From: Pseudo-nitzschia pungens
Taxonomy: Eukaryota; Bacillariophyta; Bacillariophyceae; Bacillariales; Bacillariaceae
Length of the DNA stretch: 64,000 bases
Assembly (NCBI GenBank): GCA_037355855.1
Contig: CM074760.1
Span: 3,216,501-3,280,500 of the forward strand
Direction of reading: 5' to 3'
Position 1 is the first letter of the stretch. Every line of letters starts with the position of its first letter. A program made the position numbers and the translations under genes. This document shows, in pieces, positions 51,700 through 62,957 of the stretch. A model generated the notes under the pieces. The model ran no database searches, was not told the origin of the DNA, and saw nothing but the letters and a program-made list of their open reading frames with translations.

Positions 51700-54600
51700 A
51701 TGTTTCGCCGACGCAACAGCGCAATGCACAATGGCGGGGCTATGGATTCGTCACACTCCTCTCCGTTGGAAGAAATTTCTTCGTTGCTGGACAATCTAGA
51801 ACTTTTGGTGGCCGATTCCATCAATACTTTTGTGGATCAGATGATAGCTTCCCTGACCGACGGTTCCGACGTGAACAATGAAATGCAACAACGAGGATGG
51901 CTCAGAAGATTTCGAAGAGGAGCATCACAGCTAGATCTGGAGGCAACCAACGATGCGACGACAACCAATGCCAACAACACCGCGGCCGAAACCACAAAGC
52001 CGTCGCCACACCGGAAGAGATTTCAGAGAAAACCACAACCCCAGGCTCGATTTGCTGCGATGAACGACGCCGATATGGCCTGTCTTGTCGAAACCATCCG
52101 AAGAATTTCGGAACTGGTCGTGATTGGCGAGCGTTCCGCAGCCGACGTGCACAACGAAGAACACAAGCTAAGCACATTGCTGATGAAGAAAAAAAGCGCG
52201 AGCTCGAAAGAGTCGACGAGCGAAAAAAATGGGTCTGCCGCGAGCGGCAACGAGGGTACCGGCAACAAGAGCAACGGTGCGAAGAACGCCGAGGACGAGG
52301 AGCGAAGGCTTTTGCTGGAGCGACTAGAAAAGCAGTGTGCAACGGTTCAGAAAAGGATCTTGCAAAAGAAAGAATTTGCTTCTGTCTACGACCATTTCTT
52401 TGAACGGAACGGTCTGGCGAAGATTGCAGACATTTTGACCGGAAAGGCATTTGATCTGTTTGGCTTTGTCGAAAAGCGCAAGCAAGCGTTGAAAGAGGAA
52501 ATCAAGGGCTACGAAAAGAGTCAGAAGGCTAGGAAAGCCGCGGATGAACAGCAGGAGCAAGAAAAGAGGGATCGATCGGAATCGATGCTGAAAGCCATAG
52601 AAACGATCCAGCAAACGGAAGCGTACACGACCACGGTGCTGTTGCCTCCTCTAGCTGTTGCGATACAGGGATTTCAATCGACTTCTATTCTTGTCCAAAA
52701 CGTCAAGCGCGCCACCTCGCTCTTTTTTATTTTATCCAACAATCACATCAATCAACTGATTGGCATTCCTCTCGAAGAATACCACATTGCCGAACGAAAC
52801 AAATTGGAGAGTCTGGGCAGCGATTTGGCCTCAAACCACACTAACAGTCTCATGTCGCCGAGACGATTTGCAAGTCCCGAGCTAGGAGAATTGACAACTA
52901 CCTTTGTTTCGTTTCTCAAATCTTTGGCAATGCGAATGAATGCAGAAACCCTACAATTCTTTTTGACATATCCCAACGCCACCATCATCGAAGGCGATAC
53001 GGATCTTTTGGAAGAGACGCAAAACGATGTCGGTGACGATGATGATGACAACGACGACCGTCCACTCGACGAGATTGTCTCGAACTCTCACGCAAAGAAC
53101 GAAATACCAGTGAATCGTCCCGTTGCTGTGAAAACCATTCAAGTAGAATTCCCGTTGTACGAACGGGCGTTGGAATTCTGTGCCGCCCATCACGATTCCT
53201 TTGTAAGGACCACGGCCATGAATATCTGTCTCAACACACTTCGACTGACTACCGTGGAAGCCAAAAGCAAGGAAGAGGAACCCGGTGAGGTTGCGGAAGA
53301 AGTAAAAATGGAGGCTGCAATCGGAGACTCTCCAGATGGAGTTCTGCACAATGCAAAAGCATTGCCTATGCGGGAGCGTTTGGCCATTGCTCAGTATGTT
53401 TGTACGCCTTCTCGGGTTGAGAAGCTCGCGTCTCCCATCTTTACAAAGTTGGCTCAACTGTGGGGGGTCCTGGAGGAACAATTCCGCGACATGGAAATTG
53501 CCAGCAAGGTGGGCCAAGCAACCGACAATGGAAAGGATCGAATAAAGCCAAACGACAAAGTTGCCAGAGCACGAGAAATTGCTCGACGGAAAAAATACAC
53601 CGGGATTTTTAACGATACTTCTTACAATCTACAGGACGAGCTGCTGCTTTTGGAAGACATGTTGAAAGTCGGACTGACATCTCTGAACGAACAAGTCATT
53701 GAAATGATGTTTGCAACATTCGCCTACCCTCTCCTTTTACAACCCTTGTTGCTGTATTTTCAACGATCTCCAGTAGCGGCGGAAGTATTGTTTGCAGATA
53801 CCCTGAACGACCACAGTCTGGGAAGTCAAATCAAACAATCCGATGCGACTGCCACCGAGAAGGCGATTATATCAGGACCCGCAAAGTCTGCGCTTTTTTG
53901 CTTGGCGGCTGCCTTTCAATTTTTAAACAATCCTCCCCTCTTGCGACTGCTTTTCACTGCCGTCTTCCATCCTTTATCACCTAATGCGGCAGGTGAGACA
54001 ATGATTCGAGCGAAAGCCGATGTTGCCTGCATGGGAGAGGATGGGAAAGCTAGGATTCGTATCGATAGAATAGATGACAAAGGCAAAACAATTTGTGAGA
54101 ACGATCGAGAGACGTACATATTTGGAACCGTAACAGGTCGGAAAGAAATTTCGGGAAGAAGGGGTGGAAACCAAACCAGTGATTACAACGATGCGTGTGT
54201 TTTTGTCTTGGCTCCGGCACTTTCCGAAATTTTGAAATTTTCGGGTCAAGACGGAGGTCTGGTTGCGCGATCACGACACAATCCCTACAGAAAAGCGATA
54301 TTTCAGTGCTTGACCCTAAATAGAGAGGTGTCCGACTTACAAGACCTGGCCGTTATGGCTGTATATTCCGCCGTTTCAGTATTCGATGAGAAGTTTTTGG
54401 TTGATTTACTTTTTGGAATGGATATCAGGCGATACAAAGACAATTTGCCAAAGGACAAACGATTCGATTCATTCCGTGGCACTGCAGCTGATAGCTTCGA
54501 TGATGACCTCGATGACAGAGGGATGGGAAGTTCCATTGCCTCCAGCGTCGATTCTCGCCTATCATTGGGTGCACTGGAAGGAGGGAAGATTGGGTTTGAT

Positions 54601-55914
54601 TACATGAACGAAGTTATTGTTTCCTTCAAGTCATGCATCTTGAATGCTGCACCTGGTGACAGTGGAGCATGGAAACTCAATTACGACTTGGTAGCGGCAA
54701 ATGCCCTGATAACATGTATTCGTGGTAATTCCGAAGCAATAATTCGCGCTGCTGACGCCATCAGAACACGATATCGTCAAGCTTCAATCTTCCTCGCTGA
54801 TGTACCGGCTACCATTGATACACTATTTGATTCCGGCCAGCGTTGGAATGAATTGAAAAGTCTTGTCCCTGTGAATGGTAGCAAGAGTGATGAGAAATAC
54901 CTGTATCACGGGGCAATCATGGATATAATCGTTCGACGAAATAGTGACGAAAATGGTGTTGCGGTTGAATCGATATTACGTGACATGCTGTATTTGACGA
55001 AAGGAGTACCTGCCAAAACCGGGCACGTATCGCTCTATGTTTCGGTTTCTTCCTTTGGTTCCTACAACGATGTCGGTGCCCGGGCTACTTCTTGCTCGCC
55101 TCTGGAACAGGGAGATGCAGCGGGTGCGGCAGTCAGCAACGCTATCGAGAGCACTAGCGCGCTGTTAAAGCTCAACTCCTTCGCCTTGCTACTGCATGGC
55201 CTCGTAGAGAACAAGGAAGCACTTAGAGATCAGAACACCGGTGGCTTTATTTTTGATCCAACCACTGCGTCGATCCGTCCAAATCCCAGCGACAACAAGA
55301 CAATATTCTCACCGATCTCAGACAATTTCGACAACGCGCTTTTCGGTACCGATGGCAGGGATGGTTCACAGGTTGAGGATCTGAAGACAGGGACCATCAC
55401 AAGGCTAGGCGGCAAGATGGCTTTTCCTTGTGTTTGCGAAGTCCCCCCCTCTATGGCTCCTCTGTTTTCAGCAGAGGGAGCGAAAGTAGTTTCGCAAGGT
55501 ATCACATGGCAGTCCTTGTACCTGATAATAATGGACGAAGATCTTGTATTGGTAGAACCCGAGCGTGGTCCAAGTGGAAAGGGTCGTGTTGTCACTGTGT
55601 GTAGACTCGAGAATTTGACACTTGATAAGGACCCCGACAACGCAAGAGTTGACACGGCGGCACGAAGACTAATTTTGATTTGCGAGAGCCCAGATTTGAA
55701 GTCTCCCGGTTTGTTTCGATTCGAAAAGAAGCTACAACCGCAGCAGATAGGTCCCTTCTCTCGTGTCAACCGATGGAAGAGCTCTCTGGACGTTTGGTTC
55801 GAGGATAGTAACGCTCTCCGGGTCGCCTTCACGAAGGTGTTTGAAAATATTGTTAGAGCCAAGGCACGTCGAGGGAGTCGCATACGCAATTATCTCTCGC
55901 AAGGTAAAATATAA
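51700..55914 (+). CDS. CLEC16A / TT9 (FPL-domain) homologue
   Basis: 1404 aa, single exon. Seen: an N-terminal S-P-L-E-E-I-S-S-L-L-D-N-L; Glu/Lys-rich linkers; the FPL domain spread over about 225-520. Its hallmarks are F-F-E-R-N-G, L-Q-x-F-Q-S-T-like G-F-Q-S-T-S-I-L-V-Q-N-V, L-S-N-N-H-I-N-Q-L-I, T-F-V-S-F-L-K-S-L-A-M-R-M-N and F-P-L-Y-E-R-A-L-E-F (484-493) followed by V-R-T-T-A-M-N-I-C-L-N-T-L. An acidic Asp run interrupts the domain. The rest shows a L-L-L-E-D-M-L block and a C-terminal PH-like stretch near 1270-1400. Animal CLEC16A and plant TT9/GFS9 act in endosome/vacuole trafficking and autophagy; the same role is inferred. Confidence 0.87.
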   Translation: MFRRRNSAMHNGGAMDSSHSSPLEEISSLLDNLELLVADSINTFVDQMIASLTDGSDVNNEMQQRGWLRRFRRGASQLDLEATNDATTTNANNTAAETTKPSPHRKRFQRKPQPQARFAAMNDADMACLVETIRRISELVVIGERSAADVHNEEHKLSTLLMKKKSASSKESTSEKNGSAASGNEGTGNKSNGAKNAEDEERRLLLERLEKQCATVQKRILQKKEFASVYDHFFERNGLAKIADILTGKAFDLFGFVEKRKQALKEEIKGYEKSQKARKAADEQQEQEKRDRSESMLKAIETIQQTEAYTTTVLLPPLAVAIQGFQSTSILVQNVKRATSLFFILSNNHINQLIGIPLEEYHIAERNKLESLGSDLASNHTNSLMSPRRFASPELGELTTTFVSFLKSLAMRMNAETLQFFLTYPNATIIEGDTDLLEETQNDVGDDDDDNDDRPLDEIVSNSHAKNEIPVNRPVAVKTIQVEFPLYERALEFCAAHHDSFVRTTAMNICLNTLRLTTVEAKSKEEEPGEVAEEVKMEAAIGDSPDGVLHNAKALPMRERLAIAQYVCTPSRVEKLASPIFTKLAQLWGVLEEQFRDMEIASKVGQATDNGKDRIKPNDKVARAREIARRKKYTGIFNDTSYNLQDELLLLEDMLKVGLTSLNEQVIEMMFATFAYPLLLQPLLLYFQRSPVAAEVLFADTLNDHSLGSQIKQSDATATEKAIISGPAKSALFCLAAAFQFLNNPPLLRLLFTAVFHPLSPNAAGETMIRAKADVACMGEDGKARIRIDRIDDKGKTICENDRETYIFGTVTGRKEISGRRGGNQTSDYNDACVFVLAPALSEILKFSGQDGGLVARSRHNPYRKAIFQCLTLNREVSDLQDLAVMAVYSAVSVFDEKFLVDLLFGMDIRRYKDNLPKDKRFDSFRGTAADSFDDDLDDRGMGSSIASSVDSRLSLGALEGGKIGFDYMNEVIVSFKSCILNAAPGDSGAWKLNYDLVAANALITCIRGNSEAIIRAADAIRTRYRQASIFLADVPATIDTLFDSGQRWNELKSLVPVNGSKSDEKYLYHGAIMDIIVRRNSDENGVAVESILRDMLYLTKGVPAKTGHVSLYVSVSSFGSYNDVGARATSCSPLEQGDAAGAAVSNAIESTSALLKLNSFALLLHGLVENKEALRDQNTGGFIFDPTTASIRPNPSDNKTIFSPISDNFDNALFGTDGRDGSQVEDLKTGTITRLGGKMAFPCVCEVPPSMAPLFSAEGAKVVSQGITWQSLYLIIMDEDLVLVEPERGPSGKGRVVTVCRLENLTLDKDPDNARVDTAARRLILICESPDLKSPGLFRFEKKLQPQQIGPFSRVNRWKSSLDVWFEDSNALRVAFTKVFENIVRAKARRGSRIRNYLSQGKI

Positions 55915-56238
55915 GACATTCCTTGAAGTAAGCTCATGCAATTTTTTCTAGGTTATGGTACGCGTAGCGTTTCGTTGGTGCGAGGATCAATCTATTTGTT
56001 CGTCGTGTGTTTGCGCGTGCGTCCTGTGGTTTGTCGTTGATTCCCATAGCAAGGGACGCCCAGTGAATAGTGCGTCTATGTGCGCATCATGGTAATTTCT
56101 TTGTATTGTAGCGTGCATCCCTGCAGTAATGGAAATACATACCGCCCGATTGCTTTTTTTTGCGAACGAAAACGATTGCAGACACGGTATTCTTCACAAG
56201 CAACTGATAGCGTATTATTCTTTATTTCTCACGATTTA
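55915..56238. other. Intergenic between convergent genes
   Basis: 3' ends of the CLEC16A-like and lipoyl synthase genes. No repeat or gene is recognised. Confidence 0.5.
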
Positions 56239-58461
56239 CTATACTGATTCCTCTTCTTTCTGCTGCGCCATACGCTCGGTTTTGATCATGTGCTCGAGAT
56301 AAAATTCTCCGGCCTAGTAAAAGGAAAATCAAGAGGAAACCTTTGAGATGTGTACGGGTAATTACGTTGCGTCGCAATGTTTTTTTCTCGCATCCATTTA
56401 TTTTTTTAAAAAAAGTTTTCTTACCTTGTAGGAACTGCGCACTAGTGGTCCGCTGGCAACGTATTTGAACCCCATTTCTTCTCCCACTTCTCTGTAGTAA
56501 TCAAAGACCTCCGGCTTGACATATTCTACGACCGCTAGGTGGTTTTCTGTCGGTCGCAGGTATTGCCCAAAAGTGACCACGTCCACGTCAATCTCACGGA
56601 GATCTTTCATCGTTTGAAGCACCTCCTCTTTTGTCTCGCCGAGTCCCAGCATGATGCTAGTCTTTGTATACAGACCTGGCTTTGCTTTTTTGGCGTGTTC
56701 CAGAGTGGACAGGCTCTGTCGATAACCCGCTCTTGGATCCCGAACAAACTGACAGCAAGAACAACAACAACAACAAAACAAAATCAACAGACGCACCATT
56801 GTTTGAGAAACACACGCCTCGCGCCCCACCGCGCCGCGCCGCACCACCCGAAATCCCGCTTACCTTTTGAAGACGCTCGACCGTCTCGACGTTGTGGGCG
56901 TAGACGTCGAGACCCGATGTTGCCAGGGTTTCCACCGAGGTCTGATTTCCCTGAAAGTCGGACACGAGGCATTCGACGAGGAGCTCGGGTTTTTTGTACT
57001 TGAGCAGTTCGACCGTGTGCGCAAAATGTTGCGCTCCGCCGTCTTCGATGTCGTCGCGATCCACTGGAAAGGAAGACGAAAAGGCAATCGCGGTCGGTTC
57101 CGTTGAAGATTGAATTCGGATGCAATGCAAACCAAAACGCCGGCCGGTGAGTCTTTGCGGAATGAATCATCCTCATCAGAATGAATGAATGAATGAATAA
57201 ATCGCGCCAAACCAATTGTTCGGTCTCGGGTCGAGCATTCTGTCGGTCGTGCTTCGAGTTGACAACGACAACGACAGCGACAGCGACAACGACGACCGAG
57301 ATGCGCAGCCCGCTTTCTTTCCTGCTTGCTACGGCACGATACAGTAGTGTACGTACCACTCGTCAAAACAATGTAATCGACGCCCCACTTTGCCACGGCA
57401 TCCGCGGTCTTGAACGGTTCGAACGGATCCGGCGGGGGGGGTTTGGCGTCGGTTTTCACCGCGCAAAACATGCACCCGCGGGTGCAGGTATCGCCCAGGA
57501 GCATGATCGTTCCCGTCCCGCCCGACCAACATTCTCCGACGTTCGGGCACTGGGCTTCCTCGCAAACCGTGTTCAGGCTCAGGTCCTCGAGGGAATTCTT
57601 GACCTCGGTGTAGCGCGATTCTTCCTGCAGCGACGGAGCGGGGACTCGGAACCACGAGGGACGACTGCGAGAACGAAAACGAGAACGAGAACGAGAACGA
57701 AAAGCGGTTTGGTCACCGGGGTCCGCAGAACAGAAAGCCGTCGGAAACAATTGAGTTTAGTTCGGTTCGGCTCGGTTCGATCCAATTCAATCCAATACAG
57801 TCGAATCGAATCCAATACAATCGAATCGAAAGAAAAGAATCCGACTCAAGTTTTGTCCACACATATATTTTTTTTGCCACTGCATCCCAGCCAGGTACTG
57901 TACAGTACGCAAGCAATGGCGTTTTTTCGATTTCTTCGATGGATTCACAAACAAACACTACAGCACTCACCCCTTGGGCATTTCGGCGCCGACCTTCGGT
58001 CGTCGCAATTCGTCTTGTCCGGTGTCGTCGCCGTTGTTGTCGCCGTTGTTGTCGCTGTGGTTGTCATGATTCTTGTTCTTGCTTCCTTTCGGCATGGGCA
58101 GTCCCCCGCCACCCTCCGATCCATCCCCGCGTGCCACCACGTACGAAACTTGTTCGTCGTCCGTCCCGTTCTCGGTTTCGGCAGTGAGAGACACCGATTC
58201 GGCAACCTCTTCCGACAGAACACGCAGTGCGGTAGTGGTGATGGTAGCAGTAGCAGCAGCAGTGGCAGCAGCAGTGGCAAAAGGTTCTCGGCAGGGATGA
58301 TTGGAACCGCGATCGTTTCTGCCGTGGGCCATCGCGGACGCCGGCTGGAGGCGGTTGCCGTTGCCGTTGCGAACGGGATGGTTGCTCCAAGCCGATGCGG
58401 CCGCGATGCCCGCTACCGACCACACGACGAACTTCAGTCTCGACTTGTTGGACGTTGTCAT
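56239..58461 (-). CDS. lipA: Lipoyl synthase, probably plastid-targeted
   Basis: Five exons: 58461-57971, 57664-57357, 57063-56864, 56748-56425 and 56313-56239. All introns are GT-AG, the exons sum to 466 codons, and the product is 465 aa. A radical-SAM enzyme that inserts two sulfurs into octanoyl groups on lipoate-dependent proteins. Seen: auxiliary-cluster cysteines C198, C203, C209; the radical SAM motif C224-x3-C228-x2-C231; and a C-terminal R-S-S-Y (437-440), whose Ser ligates the auxiliary cluster in known LipA. The last exon completes S-S-Y-K-A-G-E-F-Y. The N-terminus has a hydrophobic signal-like stretch ending A-S-A-W (22-25), which fits the diatom plastid motif ASA-F/W, followed by a long transit-like low-complexity region. 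A mitochondrial isoform would be expected elsewhere. Confidence 0.93.
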
Positions 58462-59417
58462 CGTTGATTGTTGTTATCAGCGTTGTTATTACTTGCTGGC
58501 TGGTGTAACAATGTAATAGAATACTTCGTATTGGAATAATAATAGGATAGTGTCGGGAGAATTCTTTGTGCAATCCAGTCCTAGTAAATGCCGCAACAAG
58601 AAGTAAGTTAAGGTTACCGTGCTTCGGAAGAACCCGTGTGACAAGTCGCAGGTTCTTCCGCCCGGTAATCCACCAAAGACGTGCAACGCAGCAAGACGAC
58701 GACGTTTCTCTCGTTCCTCAAAAAATCAATCAAAAATCAAAACACAGTACGTAACCTTACTCGTACGGTAAGATTTTAAGGTAAGGTTTATCGCTTGCAC
58801 CTCACCGTGATGATGGCGCCATCATCAAACAAAGTTTCAACAAAAGTTCACACGTCACGGTCGACTTCAATTCAAAATTCATTCGGTCGGGTCCCGGATG
58901 ATAATTCCGAAGCTTTTTTACATACCGGTACGAGTACTCGTACGAACGTACGGTCCTACGTCAGTACGTACGATGCATTTTGTGAGAAGCCAAAAAATAA
59001 TGATGTTCAGACTACAAGTAAGTTTACACGTACGTACGGTACTGAGTACCGGTAAAGGAGGATAATGATATACTGAATACGAAGTAATCTATAAACTCAC
59101 CATCAATCACTGTGTTGTAACATCAAGCATCTATAATGCGTGTAGCATATGCAATTTATTGGGAAGCAAGAAAGAGTGGCGCAATTCTGCCAAAGCATAT
59201 TCCCAGCATTCGAATGTTTGCCTCCTTCGGGTTCTTCAATCCTGCTGCGTTGAACGTCACGGAACCGTGGGGGACATTCCCATGAAATTGAATCCGGATC
59301 CAACAAGAATCTATTGTATTCTCTACTACTACTATCATAGTTTTTTTAATTTAAAAAAAAAATCTAGCTTTGGGTTTCCAGGATCGAGGAATACGCAGCA
59401 AACTTCGCCGTGCCTCG
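58462..59417. other. Intergenic
   Basis: 58600-58790 and 58920-59060 are rich in GTAACCTTAC, CGTACGGTAAG and ACCGGTACGAG words. No gene is recognised. Confidence 0.5.
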
Positions 59418-60621
59418 TCATGGCGTCACCTTTCCCGTCTTGAGTATCGTATACATGGTCAGGGTCATGCCCCGGACAAAACCCGAGGTCTTTTCCATGT
59501 CCTCGTCCGCCAAATAATCATCATCGTCGTCGTTGTCGTCGTCGTTGTCGTGATCATTGTCGTGATCATCATCATCATTAGTACTATCATCATTATCATT
59601 ATCATTATCCTCGGAATCCAAAGACGAAGACGAACCCGCAACGCGACGACGACGACGACGATGCTTGTGGTTGCGGTCCTTCTCGTGCAGGTAGTAGTAG
59701 TCGTCGACGTTGGTCTTGGACAGAACGGACAAGCACCCGACGCTCGAGCAGGCCTCCTCCAGCTTTTCGACGCCAAACCGGTGCTTCGAATCGGCACTCA
59801 CCACCACGGCTTGGCAGCCCTCCCTGAGCGCGCTCGCAATGGTCCGGGCCGCCGCAAAGGCGTCCTCCGGCTGGCAAATGACGTCCGCGGCGATCACCAG
59901 GTCGGCGGGTTCGGTTTCCGTTTCGGTTTGCTCCGCACCCATGGTCTTCCATCCGGTGGCGCAGGGATCCTGCTGGTAGAAATCGAGGCCCTGGGCGGTG
60001 GCCACCCCTTGGAGATGGTTCAGTTCGATGTTGCCGATGAGATTCTTGACCACCGTCTCGTTGAAATCGGACAGAATCACTCTGCCACGGTGGGCGGAGG
60101 GCGCACGCGTCGTCGACGGTTCGTTGTTCGTGTCGTCGTCGTCGTTATTGTTATTGTTATTGGTATTGTCGCGGTCGTCGTGATGATGGTCGTGGTCGTG
60201 GTCTTGCTGAATGATCTTCGCGGCAACCAGTCCCGTCAGACCGCACCCCGAGCCCAGTTCGAGGACGGTTTTTCCCCGGACGCGGTCGGGGTTCGAAACC
60301 AACCAGCGAGACAGGACGACGGCCGACGGCCACAGGACGAATCCGACGTCTTTTTGCGCACTCTGTCGTTCCGTGACCTGGTTGACGAGGATGGTAGTAG
60401 TAGTAGTAGTAGCGGTGGGAACCCTTTCGTCGTCGCGGTTCGATCCCTCCATCGCCGTGGCCGTCGCCGCTGTAACTACCGGAGAAATGGCAAAGACCAG
60501 GGGAAGGCGGGCCAGAACGTCCTCTCGGAGAAACGGGCTGGCGAGAGCGGGAAACGACCTGGAGCAGGAAGCAACCTCGGCCGCCAGATCCTGGATCTCG
60601 ATGATGGTGTCCTGGTTTGCT

Positions 60622-60695
<74 letters not shown>

Positions 60696-61136
60696 CCCGC
60701 AGCAGCAGTCGATCGAGAACATGTCCAGCTTGATGATTCGCGACAAGAAGGTGTGGGCTCCCTGCTTTCCGAGCTCTTCTTCGAGCGTGGGATCCAATTC
60801 GGAGATCCGCCGATAGATCGTCAACACCCTCACCAGGTGTTTGGTTTCGGGAGCTTCCGAGAGGACGAAGCCACTTCCATTCTCGCTTTCATTGTCGTTG
60901 TCATTGTCATTCTTGTTTTGTCGTTTGGAAACCAGCGAGAGAAAGTCGTGTACCGCATGGCTGAGCAGGGGCAAGAACAGGGACGGAAAACCGTTCGATC
61001 CGACATCGCTACTGCTACCGCTACCGGCGCAATCTACCTCCGTTTCTAGGAGCCGAATTCGATAGAGCGCCAGAGACTTTCGGGAGCTCAGATTCTCTTC
61101 GATCGCTTCCGGTGAGAATCGGGTTGTTGATGCCAT
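59418..61136 (-). CDS. Family-16 (METTL21/EEF2KMT-like) protein methyltransferase with Asp-Asn repeat
   Basis: 572 aa, single exon, starting at GCCATGGC; an in-frame TTG five codons upstream is rejected. Seen: a helical N-terminal region; a pure Asp-Asn dipeptide repeat at about 147-171; and, from about 255, the seven-strand methyltransferase domain. That domain has F-V-L-W-P-S-A-V-V-L-S-R-W-L, the SAM-binding V-L-E-L-G-S-G-C-G-L-T-G near 293, V-I-L-S-D-F-N and D-L-V-I-A-A-D-V-I. A second Asp/Asn/His-rich run lies near the C-terminus. Such enzymes methylate lysines of elongation factors, chaperones and similar proteins. The N-terminal extension recalls EEF2KMT, but the substrate cannot be told from sequence. 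Confidence 0.83.
60622..60694 (-). repeat. Perfect hexanucleotide GTTGTC repeat coding for (Asp-Asn)n
   Basis: About twelve uninterrupted GTTGTC units on the plus strand, lying in frame inside the methyltransferase gene. Perfect repetition at the DNA level points to recent slippage and probable length polymorphism. Confidence 0.95.
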
Positions 61137-62066
61137 GGCTGCTCGTGTCAATCAACGACAGCAGCTTTCCTTCTTGAGCTGCATTTGGTGTTGTTTTTTG
61201 TTTTTGTTTGGGGTTTTCTTTGTGGAACCAATTGGTGCCTTGGGTTGTGTTGTTTGTTTTGTTCTTTTCGACGATCGATCGAGTGAGTGGAAGCAAGTAA
61301 GGTTTACTCGTACATTACCTCGTACGTACTTGTACTCGTAGAGGTGCTTGTACCGGTAAGGTTTACTGCATGGTATCGAGTAAGGTTATCGAGTTGTTCC
61401 GATAGGTCGATCGGTGGATCGATTTCGGTGGCGGAATCTTCACCACCGGAATCTCTCTCCAAACCAACTGTGAATCACTGGCCACGAGCGAGAAACGCGA
61501 TCGGAACCATACAATAGGATGGTTCCTTTTTGTTTTTTGATTCACAATAGCCAAGTTGGATGCGATTGTTTTATTGGCTTCGCGCGATAGTGCGTCATAT
61601 GTATTCGATCGGCAACGCGAAAGATTGAAGATGCAGCCGTCACGGCGTCACAAGTTTTTCCGGCGTCCACCAATGAAATGCAACCGATGCCACGGAGTGG
61701 CTCGCTTTGAATGAATCTCGTTTTCTTGTTTCAAATTCTTTCTCTTTTGGTTATTTGGGGCGACGACGTGTGGGAAGTGAGAAAAAAGTAACGCACTGTG
61801 GTGATTTTGACACTCAGTCTGCTACCGATCATCTGTCAAAACATATGATTGCCAAGAGCACAAACCAAAGACAGATGGTACAATAATATAAAATACTTCG
61901 TACGCGATAGACCATACCGGTAGACATTGAAGACACTATACTACAAGACGATCACTCCTCTCCGTACGGTATTGTCCTCACTCGACCCATCTCATCTTTA
62001 GATTCATTTTTCGTATATGTGCTCGTAATTAGTGTACCCAGAACAACAGAAAAAAAAAAATCGAAA
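61137..62066. other. Divergent intergenic region
   Basis: GTAAGGTTTACTCG and CGTACTTGTAC words at 61295-61395. It presumably holds the promoters of both flanking genes. No gene is recognised. Confidence 0.5.
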
Positions 62067-62957
62067 ATGATCCGATCTCCGTTTGTTGCGTCGTCGACGA
62101 GATTCTTGGTGGCAATCTCCGTCCTCCTGCTGATTGCAACATCGACAACAACGACAACTCCCTTTGCGGATGCCTCGGCAACTGCGACCAAGACCTACGC
62201 ATCGACAGCACCCGAAACACAGCGCCGGGGCAACACAGATTACGTCGTCTCCAGCTTTCGCAACTGCAACGAAAAAGACTATGACAGCGACAGCGACGGC
62301 AACGGCATCATTGCCGAAGAAGAACCGTCGAAATCCCTGGCCTTTGTTTCCGAGAAACAACGCCTCGCCCCGAAATGGAAGACCGCCTACCGGTGGTATC
62401 TGCGATCCTGCGCCGAAAAACCCTTCCGGGCCAAGGGCCTCACGTCGGCCACCATTGCCGCCCTCGGCGACGTGATTGCCCAGCAGATCGAACGACGAAG
62501 AAACAGCGGCAGCGGCAAGGCCTTTAACACTTCCCGCGTCGCCACCTTCTTTTTTTGCAACATGCTCTTCACGGGACCCTTCATCCACCTGTATTACAAA
62601 TTTCTCAACGGGGTGGGAGAACAAATGGACGGGCGCCTCCGAGGGGTTACCAATCTGAAGAAAACGGTCGCGCAGGTCTTTTTGGACCAGACCCTGGGGA
62701 CCGCTATCTTTTTCCCGCTCTATATCTACGTGTACAACGTCTTTGAATCGGTCATACAGCTGCGCCGGCTTCCGATCATGAGCCACGGGACCGAAAAGTG
62801 CCGAAAACACCTGTGGGGGATCATCAAGATGCAGTACCGGGTGTATCCCTTTACCAACATGATCAATTTTGGGTTGGTTCCGTTGGAGCTTCGGGTTCTC
62901 TTCACGAGCACCGTTTCGTTGTTCTGGAACATTTACCTCTGCAGCGTTGTGGGATGA
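62067..62957 (+). CDS. Mpv17/PMP22 family membrane protein
   Basis: 296 aa, starting at the first ATG (an upstream GTG is ignored). Seen: an N-terminal hydrophobic signal-like segment (F-L-V-A-I-S-V-L-L-L-I-A) ending near A-D-A-S-A; an acidic low-complexity linker; then the family domain from about 98. It opens W-Y-L-R-S-C-A-E-K-P-F-R-A-K-G-L-T-S-A, followed by A-A-L-G-D-V-I-A-Q-Q, F-F-F-C-N-M-L-F-T-G-P-F-I-H-L-Y-Y, D-Q-T-L-G-T-A-I-F-F-P, Y-R-V-Y-P-F-T-N-M-I-N-F-G-L-V-P and a C-terminal S-L-F-W-N-I-Y-L-C. The family contains peroxisomal, mitochondrial and plastid channel-like membrane proteins. The signal-like N-terminus may indicate a secretory or plastid route; location is uncertain. Confidence 0.9.
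   Translation: MIRSPFVASSTRFLVAISVLLLIATSTTTTTPFADASATATKTYASTAPETQRRGNTDYVVSSFRNCNEKDYDSDSDGNGIIAEEEPSKSLAFVSEKQRLAPKWKTAYRWYLRSCAEKPFRAKGLTSATIAALGDVIAQQIERRRNSGSGKAFNTSRVATFFFCNMLFTGPFIHLYYKFLNGVGEQMDGRLRGVTNLKKTVAQVFLDQTLGTAIFFPLYIYVYNVFESVIQLRRLPIMSHGTEKCRKHLWGIIKMQYRVYPFTNMINFGLVPLELRVLFTSTVSLFWNIYLCSVVG

Noticed and set aside
57193..58467. 424-codon plus ORF
   Set aside because: Runs antisense across exons and introns of lipoyl synthase; no recognisable feature.
59370..61049. 559-codon plus ORF with long Val runs
   Set aside because: Antisense of the methyltransferase gene; the Val runs are the reverse of Asp/Asn codon repeats.
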